A stretch of 64,000 nt of DNA from Pyrobaculum ferrireducens (GTDB taxonomy: Archaea; Thermoproteota; Thermoprotei; Thermoproteales; Thermoproteaceae), in the NCBI RefSeq assembly GCF_000234805.1, contig NC_016645.1, positions 1,340,391-1,404,390 of the forward strand, written 5' to 3'. A program made the translations under genes and the position numbers. Shown here piece after piece: positions 43,545 through 52,194 of this stretch (the stretch's first letter is position 1; each line of letters starts with the position of its first letter). The notes under the pieces were generated by a model, which saw only the letters and a list, made by a program, of their open reading frames with translations, had not been told where the DNA came from and ran no database searches.

Positions 43545-44692
43545 ATGGAGGGGATTTCGGGGACGGCGTACGCCTCCGCTGTATAGCCTGCGGCTCTGTG
43601 TTTGCCCCCAACTATAGGCTATATAGGTGTCCCAAGTGCGGCGGCCTTCTCGAAGTGGAGGTGTCTAACCTACACTGGACCCCCAAGGGGAGGGGGGTGT
43701 GGCGCTACGCCTCTATGCTCCCGCTTAAGAGCGGCGTGTCGCTGGGGGAGGGCCAGACCCCTCTTGTGAAGTCTGTCCTGGGGGAGGGTCTCTATGTGAA
43801 GTTCGACGGGGCTAACCCGACGGGTAGCTTTAAGGATAGGGGGATGGCGCTGGGGGTGACCGTGGCGAGGGAGAGCGGAGCGAATAAGGTGGTGGTTGCC
43901 TCCACTGGCAACACTGCGGCGTCTGCGGCGGCTTACGCGGCTAGGGCTGGGCTTAGGTGCTACGTGGTTCTGCCGAGGGGGAACGTGGCGAGGGGTAAGC
44001 TGGTGCAGGCGGCGCTTCACGGTGCGGAGCTGGTGATGGTTAATGGCTATTTTGACAAGGCGCTGGAGTACGTGGTTAACTACGGCACTAGATACGCCTA
44101 CCCCCTCAACAGCTTCAACCCGTGGAGGCTGGAGGGGCAGAAGACCCTCGCTTTTGAGGTATACGAGGAGCTGGGGTGTCCGGACTACGTGGTGGTGCCG
44201 GTGGGCAACGCCGGCAACATATCTGCAATCTGGAAGGGGTTTAAGGAGCTGGCCTCCCTGGGGCTGTGTAACAAGCTTCCAAAGATGATCGGGGTGCAGG
44301 CGGAGGGGGCGGCGCCGCTGGCAGATGCGTGGGAGAGGGGGCTGGAGGAGCCTCTATTTGTCGACGAGCCGAGGACCGTGGCGTCGGCTATCAAGATCGG
44401 GCGGCCTATCAACTGGCCTAAGGCTTTGAGGGCGGTGAGGGAGTCCGGCGGCTTTTTCGTAAAGGTGTCTGATGGGGAGATTATCAAGGCGCAGAGGCTC
44501 CTGGCGACTAAGGACGGCCTCGGGGCGGAGCCCGCCGGGGCGGCCTCGGTAGCCGCCGCTCTTAAGCTAGGCCTCAGAGGGACTGTGGTCGCCGTCGTCA
44601 CCGGACACGCGTTGAAGGATCCCGACGCGGTGGAGGTATCGGCTAGGGAGGTTAGGAACGCCGACGAGCTCGCGGAGCTTTTAGAGCGATGA
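43545..44692 (+). CDS. thrC: Threonine synthase, start needs a frame change
   Basis: A PLP enzyme that converts homoserine phosphate to threonine. The N-terminal zinc ribbon LRCIACG...YRCPKCGG, the PLP lysine in NPTGSFKDRGM and STGNTAAS, and the glycine loop VPVGNAGN are all present. Upstream in the same frame there is an ATG at 43481 but it lies before the TATA element, so it cannot be used from this promoter. ATG 43545 is 24 bases past the TATA element but its frame ends after 13 codons. One extra G in the GGGG run 43550-43553 would give MEGDFGDGVRLRCIACG. Restored length about 382 residues. The aspartate kinase gene follows with an ATGA overlap. Confidence 0.88.
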
Positions 44693-45684
44693 AGCCCGTA
44701 GTTAAGATAGGGGGGTCGCTCCTCCGCTCCGCTTCTGATTTCAAGAGGGCGGCCAGCTTCGTCGCGTCGTACCGGGAGCCGCCTGTCGTCGTCGTCTCGG
44801 CTATCAAGGGGGTGACGGACATGTTGCTGGAGCTTGAGCGGACTAGGAGCTACCTCCTCTACGAGGAGATTCTCCACAGACACCTATCGGTGGCCAGGGC
44901 ATTGGGGGTGGAGGAGGCTATTGCGCCCCTCTTAAGGGAGCTTGAGGCGGCTCTGAAGGCGCCGCGTGGCCCGTGGTCCGCAGACTACTTCGCCTCCTTC
45001 GGCGAGAGGCTGTCGGCGAGGATCCTCCACGGGGTTTTGACGGCCATGGGAATGGAGGCGAGGCTCTTCGAGGCGCCGGTGGTGACAGACAGCAACTTCG
45101 GCAACGCGGACCCCCTCCGGCTTGAGCATAGGGATGAGATCGCGGAGCCGGGGGTGGTGGCGGTGGTGACGGGCTTCATCGGCAGGGACAGGGAGGGCCG
45201 CTTCACGACGGTGGGGCGCGGGGGTAGCGACTACACGGCCACCTACGTGGGTAAGGAGATCGGGGCGAGGAAGGTGACTTTGGTGACCGACTCGCCGGGG
45301 GTCATGACGGCGGATCCGCGGGAGGTGGAGGAGGCCTTCGTCCTGCCGCTCCTCTCCCTTGAGGAGGCGGTGGAGGCGGCTAAGGTGGGGGCGAAGAACT
45401 TCCACCCCCGCACCTTCATACCCGTGCTGGAGGCCGGGGGGATGGCTGTGGAGGTGAGGAGCTACGAGAGCCGGGGCACCCTCATCGCAAACGTCTACGC
45501 GCCGCCCCCCTTCAAAATCGCGGTAAGGTGCGGCCAGGGCAGTTGCGTGGTGGGGCTGGGGGCGCAGGAGCTGACAAAGCTGGGAGGCGTGGCGGTGGGG
45601 CGCTACTCGGTGAGGCTGGGGATCCCGCCGCGGCAGGCTCACGAACACCTAATCCTACCTTACGTCAAATATATAAGAGGGTAA
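44689..45684 (+). CDS. Aspartate kinase, short form
   Basis: A 331-residue aspartokinase. VKIGGSLLR, SAIKGVTDML, the catalytic ASFGERLSARI and TTVGRGGSDYTA segment and TDSPGVMTADPR are typical. The last 60 residues after ANVYAP are too short for the usual pair of ACT domains that give feedback control by lysine or threonine, so regulation may be reduced or handled otherwise. It is the second gene of thrC-ask-asd. Confidence 0.9.
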   Translation: MKPVVKIGGSLLRSASDFKRAASFVASYREPPVVVVSAIKGVTDMLLELERTRSYLLYEEILHRHLSVARALGVEEAIAPLLRELEAALKAPRGPWSADYFASFGERLSARILHGVLTAMGMEARLFEAPVVTDSNFGNADPLRLEHRDEIAEPGVVAVVTGFIGRDREGRFTTVGRGGSDYTATYVGKEIGARKVTLVTDSPGVMTADPREVEEAFVLPLLSLEEAVEAAKVGAKNFHPRTFIPVLEAGGMAVEVRSYESRGTLIANVYAPPPFKIAVRCGQGSCVVGLGAQELTKLGGVAVGRYSVRLGIPPRQAHEHLILPYVKYIRG

Positions 45685-45696
45685 AGCTGGCTGGAT

Positions 45697-46716
45697 ATGG
45701 ATCGTCTGAAGGTCTACATCCTGGGGGCCACTGGGCTGGTGGGGCAGAGGTACGTCCAGCTCCTGGCGAGGCACCCCTGGTTCGAGGTGGTGGGCCTCGC
45801 CGCGTCGGAGAGGAGCGCCGGGAGGAGGCTGGGGGAGGTGGGGTGGGTTCTCGACGAGCCGCCTCCGCCGGAGGTGGCGGAGATGCGTATCGAGAAGCTG
45901 GACGTGGACAAGGTGCCGAGGGTCGACTTCGTATTCTCGGCCCTTCCCAGCGAGGTGGCGGCGAGGGTGGAGCCGGAGCTGGCGGCGCGGGGTTACGTGA
46001 TACTATCCAACTCTAGCAACATGAGGATGGACCCCGACGTTCCGCTCATAATCCCCGAGGTGAACCCAGACGACCTCTCCCTCGTCGAGAGGCAGAGGGA
46101 GGGGCGTGGGTGGAGGGGGGCTGTGGTGAAGAAACCCAACTGCACCACCACTATTCTCAACCTGCCTCTGAAGCCTGTGCTGGACGAGTGGGGGATAGAG
46201 AGGGTGCACGTCGTCACCATGCAGGCCCTATCCGGCGCGGGGTACTCCGGCGTCCCCTCTGTGGCCATCGCCGACAACCTCATACCCTTCATAAGGGGCG
46301 AGGAGGAGAAGGTGGTGGGGGAGACGCGGAAGATCTTGAAGGCCGACTTTGAGATCTACGTCACGACGACGAGGGTTAACGTCGTCGACGGACACACGGA
46401 GGTTGTGTACGTAGACACGAGGCGGGACTTCGACGTTACGGCGGTGGCCGAGGTGCTGGAGAGGTTCAGAGGCCCGCCGCAGGAGCTTAAGCTCCCCACG
46501 GCGCCGGAGAGGCCCATCGAGGTTAGGCGCCAGGCGGACAGGCCCCAGCCGAGGCTGGACAGGATGGCAGGGAGAGGCATGGCGGTAGTAGTGGGGAGAA
46601 TTAGGCGGCTCGCCTCCCGGAAGCTCTCCTTTATCGTCCTCGGCCACAACACCATTCGAGGCGCCGCCGGCAATTCAATCCTCACCGCAGAACTAATGGC
46701 GGCACAGAGCCGCTAG
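45697..46716 (+). CDS. asd: Aspartate-semialdehyde dehydrogenase
   Basis: A 339-residue enzyme that reduces aspartyl phosphate to the semialdehyde with NADPH. The cofactor loop GATGLVGQRY, catalytic Cys in VVKKPNCTTT and the C-terminal GHNTIRGAAGN motif are present. It follows aspartate kinase after 12 bases. With thrC upstream and homoserine dehydrogenase at 61094, nearly the whole threonine route is in this window; homoserine kinase is not seen. Confidence 0.94.
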   Translation: MDRLKVYILGATGLVGQRYVQLLARHPWFEVVGLAASERSAGRRLGEVGWVLDEPPPPEVAEMRIEKLDVDKVPRVDFVFSALPSEVAARVEPELAARGYVILSNSSNMRMDPDVPLIIPEVNPDDLSLVERQREGRGWRGAVVKKPNCTTTILNLPLKPVLDEWGIERVHVVTMQALSGAGYSGVPSVAIADNLIPFIRGEEEKVVGETRKILKADFEIYVTTTRVNVVDGHTEVVYVDTRRDFDVTAVAEVLERFRGPPQELKLPTAPERPIEVRRQADRPQPRLDRMAGRGMAVVVGRIRRLASRKLSFIVLGHNTIRGAAGNSILTAELMAAQSR

Positions 46717-46726
46717 AAGCCCGGCA

Positions 46727-46735
46727 CCCCCCCCC
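46727..46735 (+). repeat. Homopolymer C tract (9 C)
   Basis: Nine C in the non-coding region just after the asd stop codon. Confidence 0.8.
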
Positions 46736-46882
46736 GACCTAAGGCGGGGCTCCCCCCTTCTTCTCAAGCGGCCCTCTATGTCGGCCTTGGCTACAGTTGC
46801 TGAGGTGACCTGCCGCTTTCGAGGGCGAGCTTCACAGCCTCTCGGTGTAGGGGGGTCTGCCAGGCGTAGTCCCTACCTACGC

Positions 46883-47224
46883 CTATTTCTTGTTTGGGGG
46901 GAGCGGGGCGATGGGGTCCACTAGCCTCGTCACGGGATTTTTATGGATCAAGTAGTCTACTAGTTCGCGGGGTGCGTTTAGTAGTGCGTCGAGGTTTTCC
47001 AGCGCCTCTTCCAGTGCGGTTCTGTGTCTAGCTAAGATGGCGGTGTCGAGCCTCCTGGACCTATATATCTTCTCGACGAGCTCGTCAACTTGCCGCCCCT
47101 CCTCGTCTAGCACCTCCACGGCCCTTGTGTTGCCCCCGTAGCTCTCCAGAGCTTTTCGAAGTCTGCGTCTAGCTGAGGCTCGGGATGCGGTACCTCTGGG
47201 GTGCGGAACGGAGTTTAGTGGCAT
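46883..47224 (-). CDS. Hypothetical helical protein (113 aa)
   Basis: The N-terminal third is basic (RGTASRASARRRLRKAL) and the rest is predicted helical and acidic (EEGRQVDELVEKIYRSRRLD, TALEEALENLDALL). It might be DNA-binding, but no family is recognised. Its ATG is about 20 bases after TTTTTATC on the minus strand. It is divergent from the HTH regulator of the formate dehydrogenase locus. Confidence 0.5.
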   Translation of the reverse strand: MPLNSVPHPRGTASRASARRRLRKALESYGGNTRAVEVLDEEGRQVDELVEKIYRSRRLDTAILARHRTALEEALENLDALLNAPRELVDYLIHKNPVTRLVDPIAPLPPNKK

Positions 47225-47263
47225 TGTAATTAATGATAAAAATGGATATTGTAAGAAAGTTTA

Positions 47264-47800
47264 GTGGAGTCTCGGGATTTGGTTCTTGGTGAGGTGGTTA
47301 GGCGTGGTGTTGCGAAGGCTTATGACGTAGCAAAGTCTATGCCCTACAGCGTGTCTACTGTGTATTACCTGCTTTCTAGGTTGGGTGCGGAGGGTTTTGT
47401 GGAAAATTTCGGTGGGTTGTATAGACCTACTTTTAGGGGGGTTCTCCGCTATGTTGAGGTTTGGGGTTGCGACTTACATGTGGTGAATGTGGTTAGGGGG
47501 ATGGTGGGCGGGGGATGGGGAAAGGCGTTGGGTGAGGAGGTGTGTGAAGCTCTTGAATTTTTGTCAAAATTTAGACCTTACTCCCGGGATTTGGCGCCGG
47601 CGTTGTTCGAGATTGTCTGGGGTGGTGGGAAGCTCGCGGAGTTGCCTGGGTCTGTGAGGCGGCTTCTCGCCGCTGTTGCGGCAAGCGTCGGGGGGCCTAT
47701 TGACGAGATACACAGTGGTGTTTTACTGGGGAGGCTGTTTATTGGGCATTGTTCGCAGTGTGGGTTGAGTGTCAAGCCATGCCGGTATATAAAGCTGTAG
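47264..47800 (+). CDS. Winged-helix regulator upstream of fdhD
   Basis: A 178-residue protein. The N-terminal 65 residues form a winged helix (AKAYDVAKSMPYSVSTVYYLL as recognition part). The C-terminal end has Cys/His residues (HCSQCGLSVKPC) that could bind metal or a cluster and sense redox state. Its location at the head of the formate dehydrogenase genes, and its 22-base overlap with fdhD, suggest it controls that locus. Start GTG 47264 follows TAATGATAAAAATGG at about 25-30 bases. Confidence 0.65.
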   Translation: MESRDLVLGEVVRRGVAKAYDVAKSMPYSVSTVYYLLSRLGAEGFVENFGGLYRPTFRGVLRYVEVWGCDLHVVNVVRGMVGGGWGKALGEEVCEALEFLSKFRPYSRDLAPALFEIVWGGGKLAELPGSVRRLLAAVAASVGGPIDEIHSGVLLGRLFIGHCSQCGLSVKPCRYIKL

Positions 47801-48450
47801 GTGGGGTAAAAATAGCGGTTGACGCGTTGGTTAAGATAGTAATTAATGACAGGTTGGCGGCTGAGGTTGTGGCGAATCCCGAGGACTTGGAGGACTTGGG
47901 GATTGGCTACGCCTACAGCGAGGGGTTTATCTCAGATCTTGGCGACGTGGCCGAGGTGAGGGTGGCGGGGGACGAGGTGAGGCTGTGGATTAAGAGGCCC
48001 GTGGATGGGCCGGCGAGGCGTCTGGAGGACTGCGGCGTGGGGCATCTTTTAAAGGCTGTGGGGGGCGGCGGGGCTGTGGATGTGGAGTACATGAAGCGTC
48101 TGGCGGGGGATTTTACGAAGCTTACTATCTGGCACGTGGATCCCCACCTGGCTATGCACACCTCAGCTCTTTACCTGGATGGGGAGTGGCTGGTGGTTCA
48201 CGACACGAGTAGGCACAGCGGCGTGATTAAGCTTATTGGTAAGTACCTGAGGAGGGGCGGCGCCGGGGTGAGGATAGCCTTCACCACGGGCAGGGTGTCT
48301 TCCGACATGGTTTACCGCCTCGCCACTATAGGCGTCGACGGCATTGTCTCCCTCAGGGGGCCGCTGTACAGCGGGCTTGAGGCGGCGTGTAGGCTGGGGA
48401 TACCGCTTGTGTCCAACGTGCGGAATACAGGCTTCACGAGGCTTTGCTGA
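47779..48450 (+). CDS. fdhD: FdhD-like sulfurtransferase for formate dehydrogenase
   Basis: A 223-residue member of the FdhD family, which transfers sulfur from a desulfurase to the molybdenum cofactor and is required for formate dehydrogenase activity. Family segments include EDLGIGYAYSEGF, IWHVDPHLAMHTSALYL and a late FTTGRVSSDMV. The usual CxxC is reduced to a single Cys85 in EDCGVGHLL. ATG 47779 lies inside the end of the upstream gene. Confidence 0.85.
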   Translation: MPVYKAVGGVKIAVDALVKIVINDRLAAEVVANPEDLEDLGIGYAYSEGFISDLGDVAEVRVAGDEVRLWIKRPVDGPARRLEDCGVGHLLKAVGGGGAVDVEYMKRLAGDFTKLTIWHVDPHLAMHTSALYLDGEWLVVHDTSRHSGVIKLIGKYLRRGGAGVRIAFTTGRVSSDMVYRLATIGVDGIVSLRGPLYSGLEAACRLGIPLVSNVRNTGFTRLC

Positions 48451-48502
48451 TTTTTCGAAATTCTCTCGAATAAGAGATTAATAAGAAGGGTTTGATTGGT
48501 AC

Positions 48503-48694
48503 GTGTCGTTCGAAGTTCTTTTGAAACACTATGAAGCGGTTAAGAGGGATCTCGAGAGGCTGTACGTCGAGGTTCCAGAGGGGGTTGACGGCTTGATGAG
48601 TCTCTACAATGGTGAGGAGGACTACACGTGTTTCACGGCGCGTAAAATCATGGGTAGGAGGGATAAGGGGGCTCAGCGCAACGTGTTCCTATGA
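48503..48694 (+). CDS. Small protein between fdhD and fdhA (63 aa)
   Basis: A 63-residue soluble, acidic N-terminus/basic C-terminus protein. GTG 48503 is 23 bases after GATTAATAAG (48477-48486). The stop overlaps the fdhA start by four bases (ATGA), so it is translated just before the catalytic subunit. It may help assembly or be a leader peptide; no family is recognised. Confidence 0.55.
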   Translation: MSFEVLLKHYEAVKRDLERLYVEVPEGVDGLMSLYNGEEDYTCFTARKIMGRRDKGAQRNVFL

Positions 48695-51600
48695 CGGCGG
48701 TAACTAGGAGGGGTTTTATCAAAATAGCGGCGCTGGCCACGGCCGCCCTCGGCATTGGGGCTGAGGCGCAGGTCCCGTTTAAGGCTACCAAGACGACGTG
48801 GGAGCTCGGCGAGATAGGGGGGAAGGTGGATCTGCCGCGGGCCTCGGTTGTCCCCGTCATCTGTCCATACTGCTCTGTTGGGTGTTCAATAGACATGTAC
48901 GTGTCGGGGGGCAAGGTTGTGTGGAGCAGGGGGTCGGCGGATTCGCCTATTAACTTCGGGGCTCTGTGCCCCAAGGGCAAGGCGGCTTTTCAGCTGGTGG
49001 AGAACGAGCTTAGGGTGACCAAGCCCCTGATTAGGACGGGGCCGAAGCCTCCCCCCGAGGAGATTCTTGCAGCTAAGACGTGGGACGAGCTTCTGGCTGT
49101 GGTTAGGAAGTACCCGCCGAGGTGGAGGGAGGCTACGTGGGACGAGGCTTTCCAGCTCATCGCCTCTAGGCTGGCGAAGATTTTAAACGACTGGAGAGCC
49201 TCCACAGGTTCGCCTAGGCAGAAAGACGGCTTCTACTACGTGGGTAGGAACGTGCCTATACAGGTAATTGGCTCGTCGGTATTGACTAATGAGGAGGCTT
49301 ACTTGACAAAGAAAATCGCAACGTTTTTGGGGACTTCTAATATGGATTCACAGTACCGCAAGTGCCACTCCTCGACTGTCAGCTCCCTAGCTGTGACCTA
49401 CGGCTGGGGGGCAGAGACGGCGTCTATTGAAGACGTGGCGCTGGCGGACGTGGTGTTGTTCTGGTCCAGCCCCGCCGAGGCTCACCCGCTGTCCTTCGCC
49501 TACTTCTCCAAGGCTAAGAGGGAGAGAGGGACTATCTTCATCACTTTTGATCCCAGGTACTCCAGAACGGCTGCGGCATCTGACATATGGGTGCCGTTTA
49601 GGTCGGGCACAGACACCGCTATTCTGCTGTACATACTGCACCACGCGTTTTTCGAGCGCAACCCGCCCATAGACCAGCTGGAGGAGTTTAAGAGGCTTAG
49701 GGCTAGGTGGAATATTACCGACGACGACTTGGCCGACTTGAAGGAGCTGTTGAAGGAGTATGACGCAGACACGGTTTCAAACATAAGCGGCGTGCCTAAG
49801 GATCTTTTGAGGACTGTGGCGTCTATATACGTGGAGAACAGCGGTGTGGTGACTGGACACAAGAAGCACGGCATTATCCAGTGGGCCATGGGCTTCACGC
49901 AACACACCAACGCCACTATCAACATAATCAGAGCAGCTACAATTGTCCAGTTGCTTCTTGGAAACGTGGGGTACCCCGGAGGGGGGGCCCACCCGTTCCG
50001 CGGCCACAGCAACGTCCAAGGCGCCACCGACGTGCAGGGCGGCGGCGTTGACGGACTTCCGGGGTACCACGGGTTCCCGCTGTCCCCGCTTGAGGTGAGG
50101 CTGTACCAAGACTGGAAGCTCCAAGGAATGCCGGATGCGTGGAGCTGGTCGGTGCCGGACTGGGGTAGGTCTGCCTTCGCCACAACAGCCCCGGAGGCGG
50201 GTAAGGCAGATATCGGCAAGGTGCTCCAAGTGTTTAAGTACTACGGGTGGAGGAGGATGGAGCTGGCGTGGGGCGTGTTCTGCGGAACGGTGCCCGAGGA
50301 CGATCCGCAGAACGGCACGGTTGTATGCGACTTCCCAGTGGGCACCGGCACCACTGAGGTGATGTTGCCAAGGAGGGCACTCGCCGGGGAGATCAAGGCG
50401 GCTCTCATATTCGGCGAAAACCCAGCCGTCACAAACCCCAACGCCAAGATAGTGATGGCCGGCCTCGCCGCGCTTGATCTGCTGGTTGTCTATGACCTCT
50501 TCGAGACGGAGACTGCGTGGTTTGCCGACGTGCTGTTGCCAGCGGCGTCTTTCGCCGAGAAGGAGGGCACGAGGACCAACGGGAACAGGGTCCTGCAGTG
50601 GACCTACCGCGCGCTTCCGCCCAAGGGCGACGCCAAGCCGGAGTATTGGATACTCACAAAGCTGTACCAGTACCTGCGCCGGGCCGGGGCCTTGGTTTTG
50701 CCGAGCGAGGCGGCGGGCGTCGGTAAGGAGCAGGTTAAGTTTAGAAAAGGCGGGAAGCTGGTGTTTGTATACGAGAGGCAGCTGAAGCCCGACGCCAGTT
50801 GGGACTACTCAGGTGGTTTGGGGAAGAGCGCCCCGATTTCTCCCATAGAGGCTGAGGCCAACCCCAGGTTGATAAATAAAGAGATTAACTTCACTATGTT
50901 GATTTACCAGGGGATGTATGACCCCATACGCGACGAGTTTACCTCAATGAGGAGGGTTGCGCAGTTCCGCAAGCTTGGGCAGATAGACGGGGTGTTCAGC
51001 TCCGAGTTCAAGGTCTACAAGGACTGGGGGTGGGCTTGGCCTATGAATGTCCGTTTCCTCTACAACTACGATTCTCTGAAGGCCGTGCTGGGGGTCACGG
51101 ACAAGGTAAAGGCGGCGGGTAAGGATTGGGAGCTGTCTGGCGAGGCAGGTGAGTGGATTGACGAGTTCACGGGTGAGTACCGCCCGGCGTTTGTGCCCGG
51201 CCACAACTTCTGGGTGCCGAGGAGCTTCAAGAGGAGGTTATCTGGCATTGCCGACGTCTTCGGCGGGCTGGATATTATGCACTTTGTGAAGACCGGGGAG
51301 GTGAGGATACTGGGGAAGTTCGTTGTGGAGGAGGGTGGCGAGGTGAAGGCGGTGTCGTACGACGAGTTTGTGGCTAGGACCGGGATGAAGTATCTATGGG
51401 CCAACGACACTTTGTACTGGGATCAAGACACAACTTCGCTTAAGGCGGCTTTGAAGAGGCCCTTCTTCACCGGCGGGGACTGGAGGTCTTTCAAGCCGAA
51501 TTACCAGAAGATGAGGGACTTACTTGCGCAGTACTACCAGCAGCTGGGTAGTTTGAAGGATGCAACCCTTAAGGTGATTTCTGAGATGGGTGGGTGGTAC

Positions 51601-52194
51601 AAGGGATACAGCTTCCAGTGGCCGATACACACAGAGCCGGTGGAGTCGCCGTTGCCCGAGCTGGCCATTAAGTACCCGACGCTGGCTTGGCTAAACCCCT
51701 ACAACCTCATGGTGTTGCAAGACCAGCCCGATATTACCAAGGGCAAAAACGTCGGCGTGGCTCTGACGCCTGACGATCTCAAGGACGTGCCGGGGGAGCT
51801 GGTTGTGATTACCAGCAACAGACTTACGGAGCACTTCCACAGCGGCGCCATGACTAGAAACGTGCCGTACCTCGCGGAGCTGGTGCCGGAGCCCTTTGTC
51901 TACGTGCCGAGGAGCCTCGCGGAGAAGCTGGGGGTGAAGTCGGGCGACTACGTCGACGTCGTGACGCTGAGAGGCGGCTTGAGGATGAAGGCGTACGTCA
52001 CAGACGGCGAGGCCTACCTCAAGGTAAACGGTAAGGAGCTACCGGTGATAAACGTGATTTGGGCCTTCAGCTTCGAGGGATACGTGACGGGGCCGCAGGG
52101 CAACTTCCTAAACCCTGACGTGGGCGACGTGGTTACCACAATACAGGAGTCCAAGGCGTGGATGGGCAAGATTAGGAAAGCGTCGGCTGTGTGA
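48691..52194 (+). CDS. fdhA: Formate dehydrogenase catalytic subunit (molybdopterin, Tat-exported)
   Basis: A 1167-residue molybdopterin oxidoreductase. The N-terminus has a twin-arginine signal (TRRGFIK followed by an Ala-rich helix), so the enzyme faces outward. The N-terminal [4Fe-4S] motif is CPYCSVGC...CPKGKAAF. The metal-ligand position has Cys in YRKCHSSTV, so no selenocysteine is needed. Molybdopterin-binding motifs (GHSNVQGATDV, VITSNRLTEHFHSGAMTRN) are present. It is longer than most, with an insert around residues 720-930. It forms one unit with the Fe-S and cytochrome b subunits. The formate assignment rests on FdhD and FdhE neighbours. Confidence 0.88.
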   Translation: MTAVTRRGFIKIAALATAALGIGAEAQVPFKATKTTWELGEIGGKVDLPRASVVPVICPYCSVGCSIDMYVSGGKVVWSRGSADSPINFGALCPKGKAAFQLVENELRVTKPLIRTGPKPPPEEILAAKTWDELLAVVRKYPPRWREATWDEAFQLIASRLAKILNDWRASTGSPRQKDGFYYVGRNVPIQVIGSSVLTNEEAYLTKKIATFLGTSNMDSQYRKCHSSTVSSLAVTYGWGAETASIEDVALADVVLFWSSPAEAHPLSFAYFSKAKRERGTIFITFDPRYSRTAAASDIWVPFRSGTDTAILLYILHHAFFERNPPIDQLEEFKRLRARWNITDDDLADLKELLKEYDADTVSNISGVPKDLLRTVASIYVENSGVVTGHKKHGIIQWAMGFTQHTNATINIIRAATIVQLLLGNVGYPGGGAHPFRGHSNVQGATDVQGGGVDGLPGYHGFPLSPLEVRLYQDWKLQGMPDAWSWSVPDWGRSAFATTAPEAGKADIGKVLQVFKYYGWRRMELAWGVFCGTVPEDDPQNGTVVCDFPVGTGTTEVMLPRRALAGEIKAALIFGENPAVTNPNAKIVMAGLAALDLLVVYDLFETETAWFADVLLPAASFAEKEGTRTNGNRVLQWTYRALPPKGDAKPEYWILTKLYQYLRRAGALVLPSEAAGVGKEQVKFRKGGKLVFVYERQLKPDASWDYSGGLGKSAPISPIEAEANPRLINKEINFTMLIYQGMYDPIRDEFTSMRRVAQFRKLGQIDGVFSSEFKVYKDWGWAWPMNVRFLYNYDSLKAVLGVTDKVKAAGKDWELSGEAGEWIDEFTGEYRPAFVPGHNFWVPRSFKRRLSGIADVFGGLDIMHFVKTGEVRILGKFVVEEGGEVKAVSYDEFVARTGMKYLWANDTLYWDQDTTSLKAALKRPFFTGGDWRSFKPNYQKMRDLLAQYYQQLGSLKDATLKVISEMGGWYKGYSFQWPIHTEPVESPLPELAIKYPTLAWLNPYNLMVLQDQPDITKGKNVGVALTPDDLKDVPGELVVITSNRLTEHFHSGAMTRNVPYLAELVPEPFVYVPRSLAEKLGVKSGDYVDVVTLRGGLRMKAYVTDGEAYLKVNGKELPVINVIWAFSFEGYVTGPQGNFLNPDVGDVVTTIQESKAWMGKIRKASAV

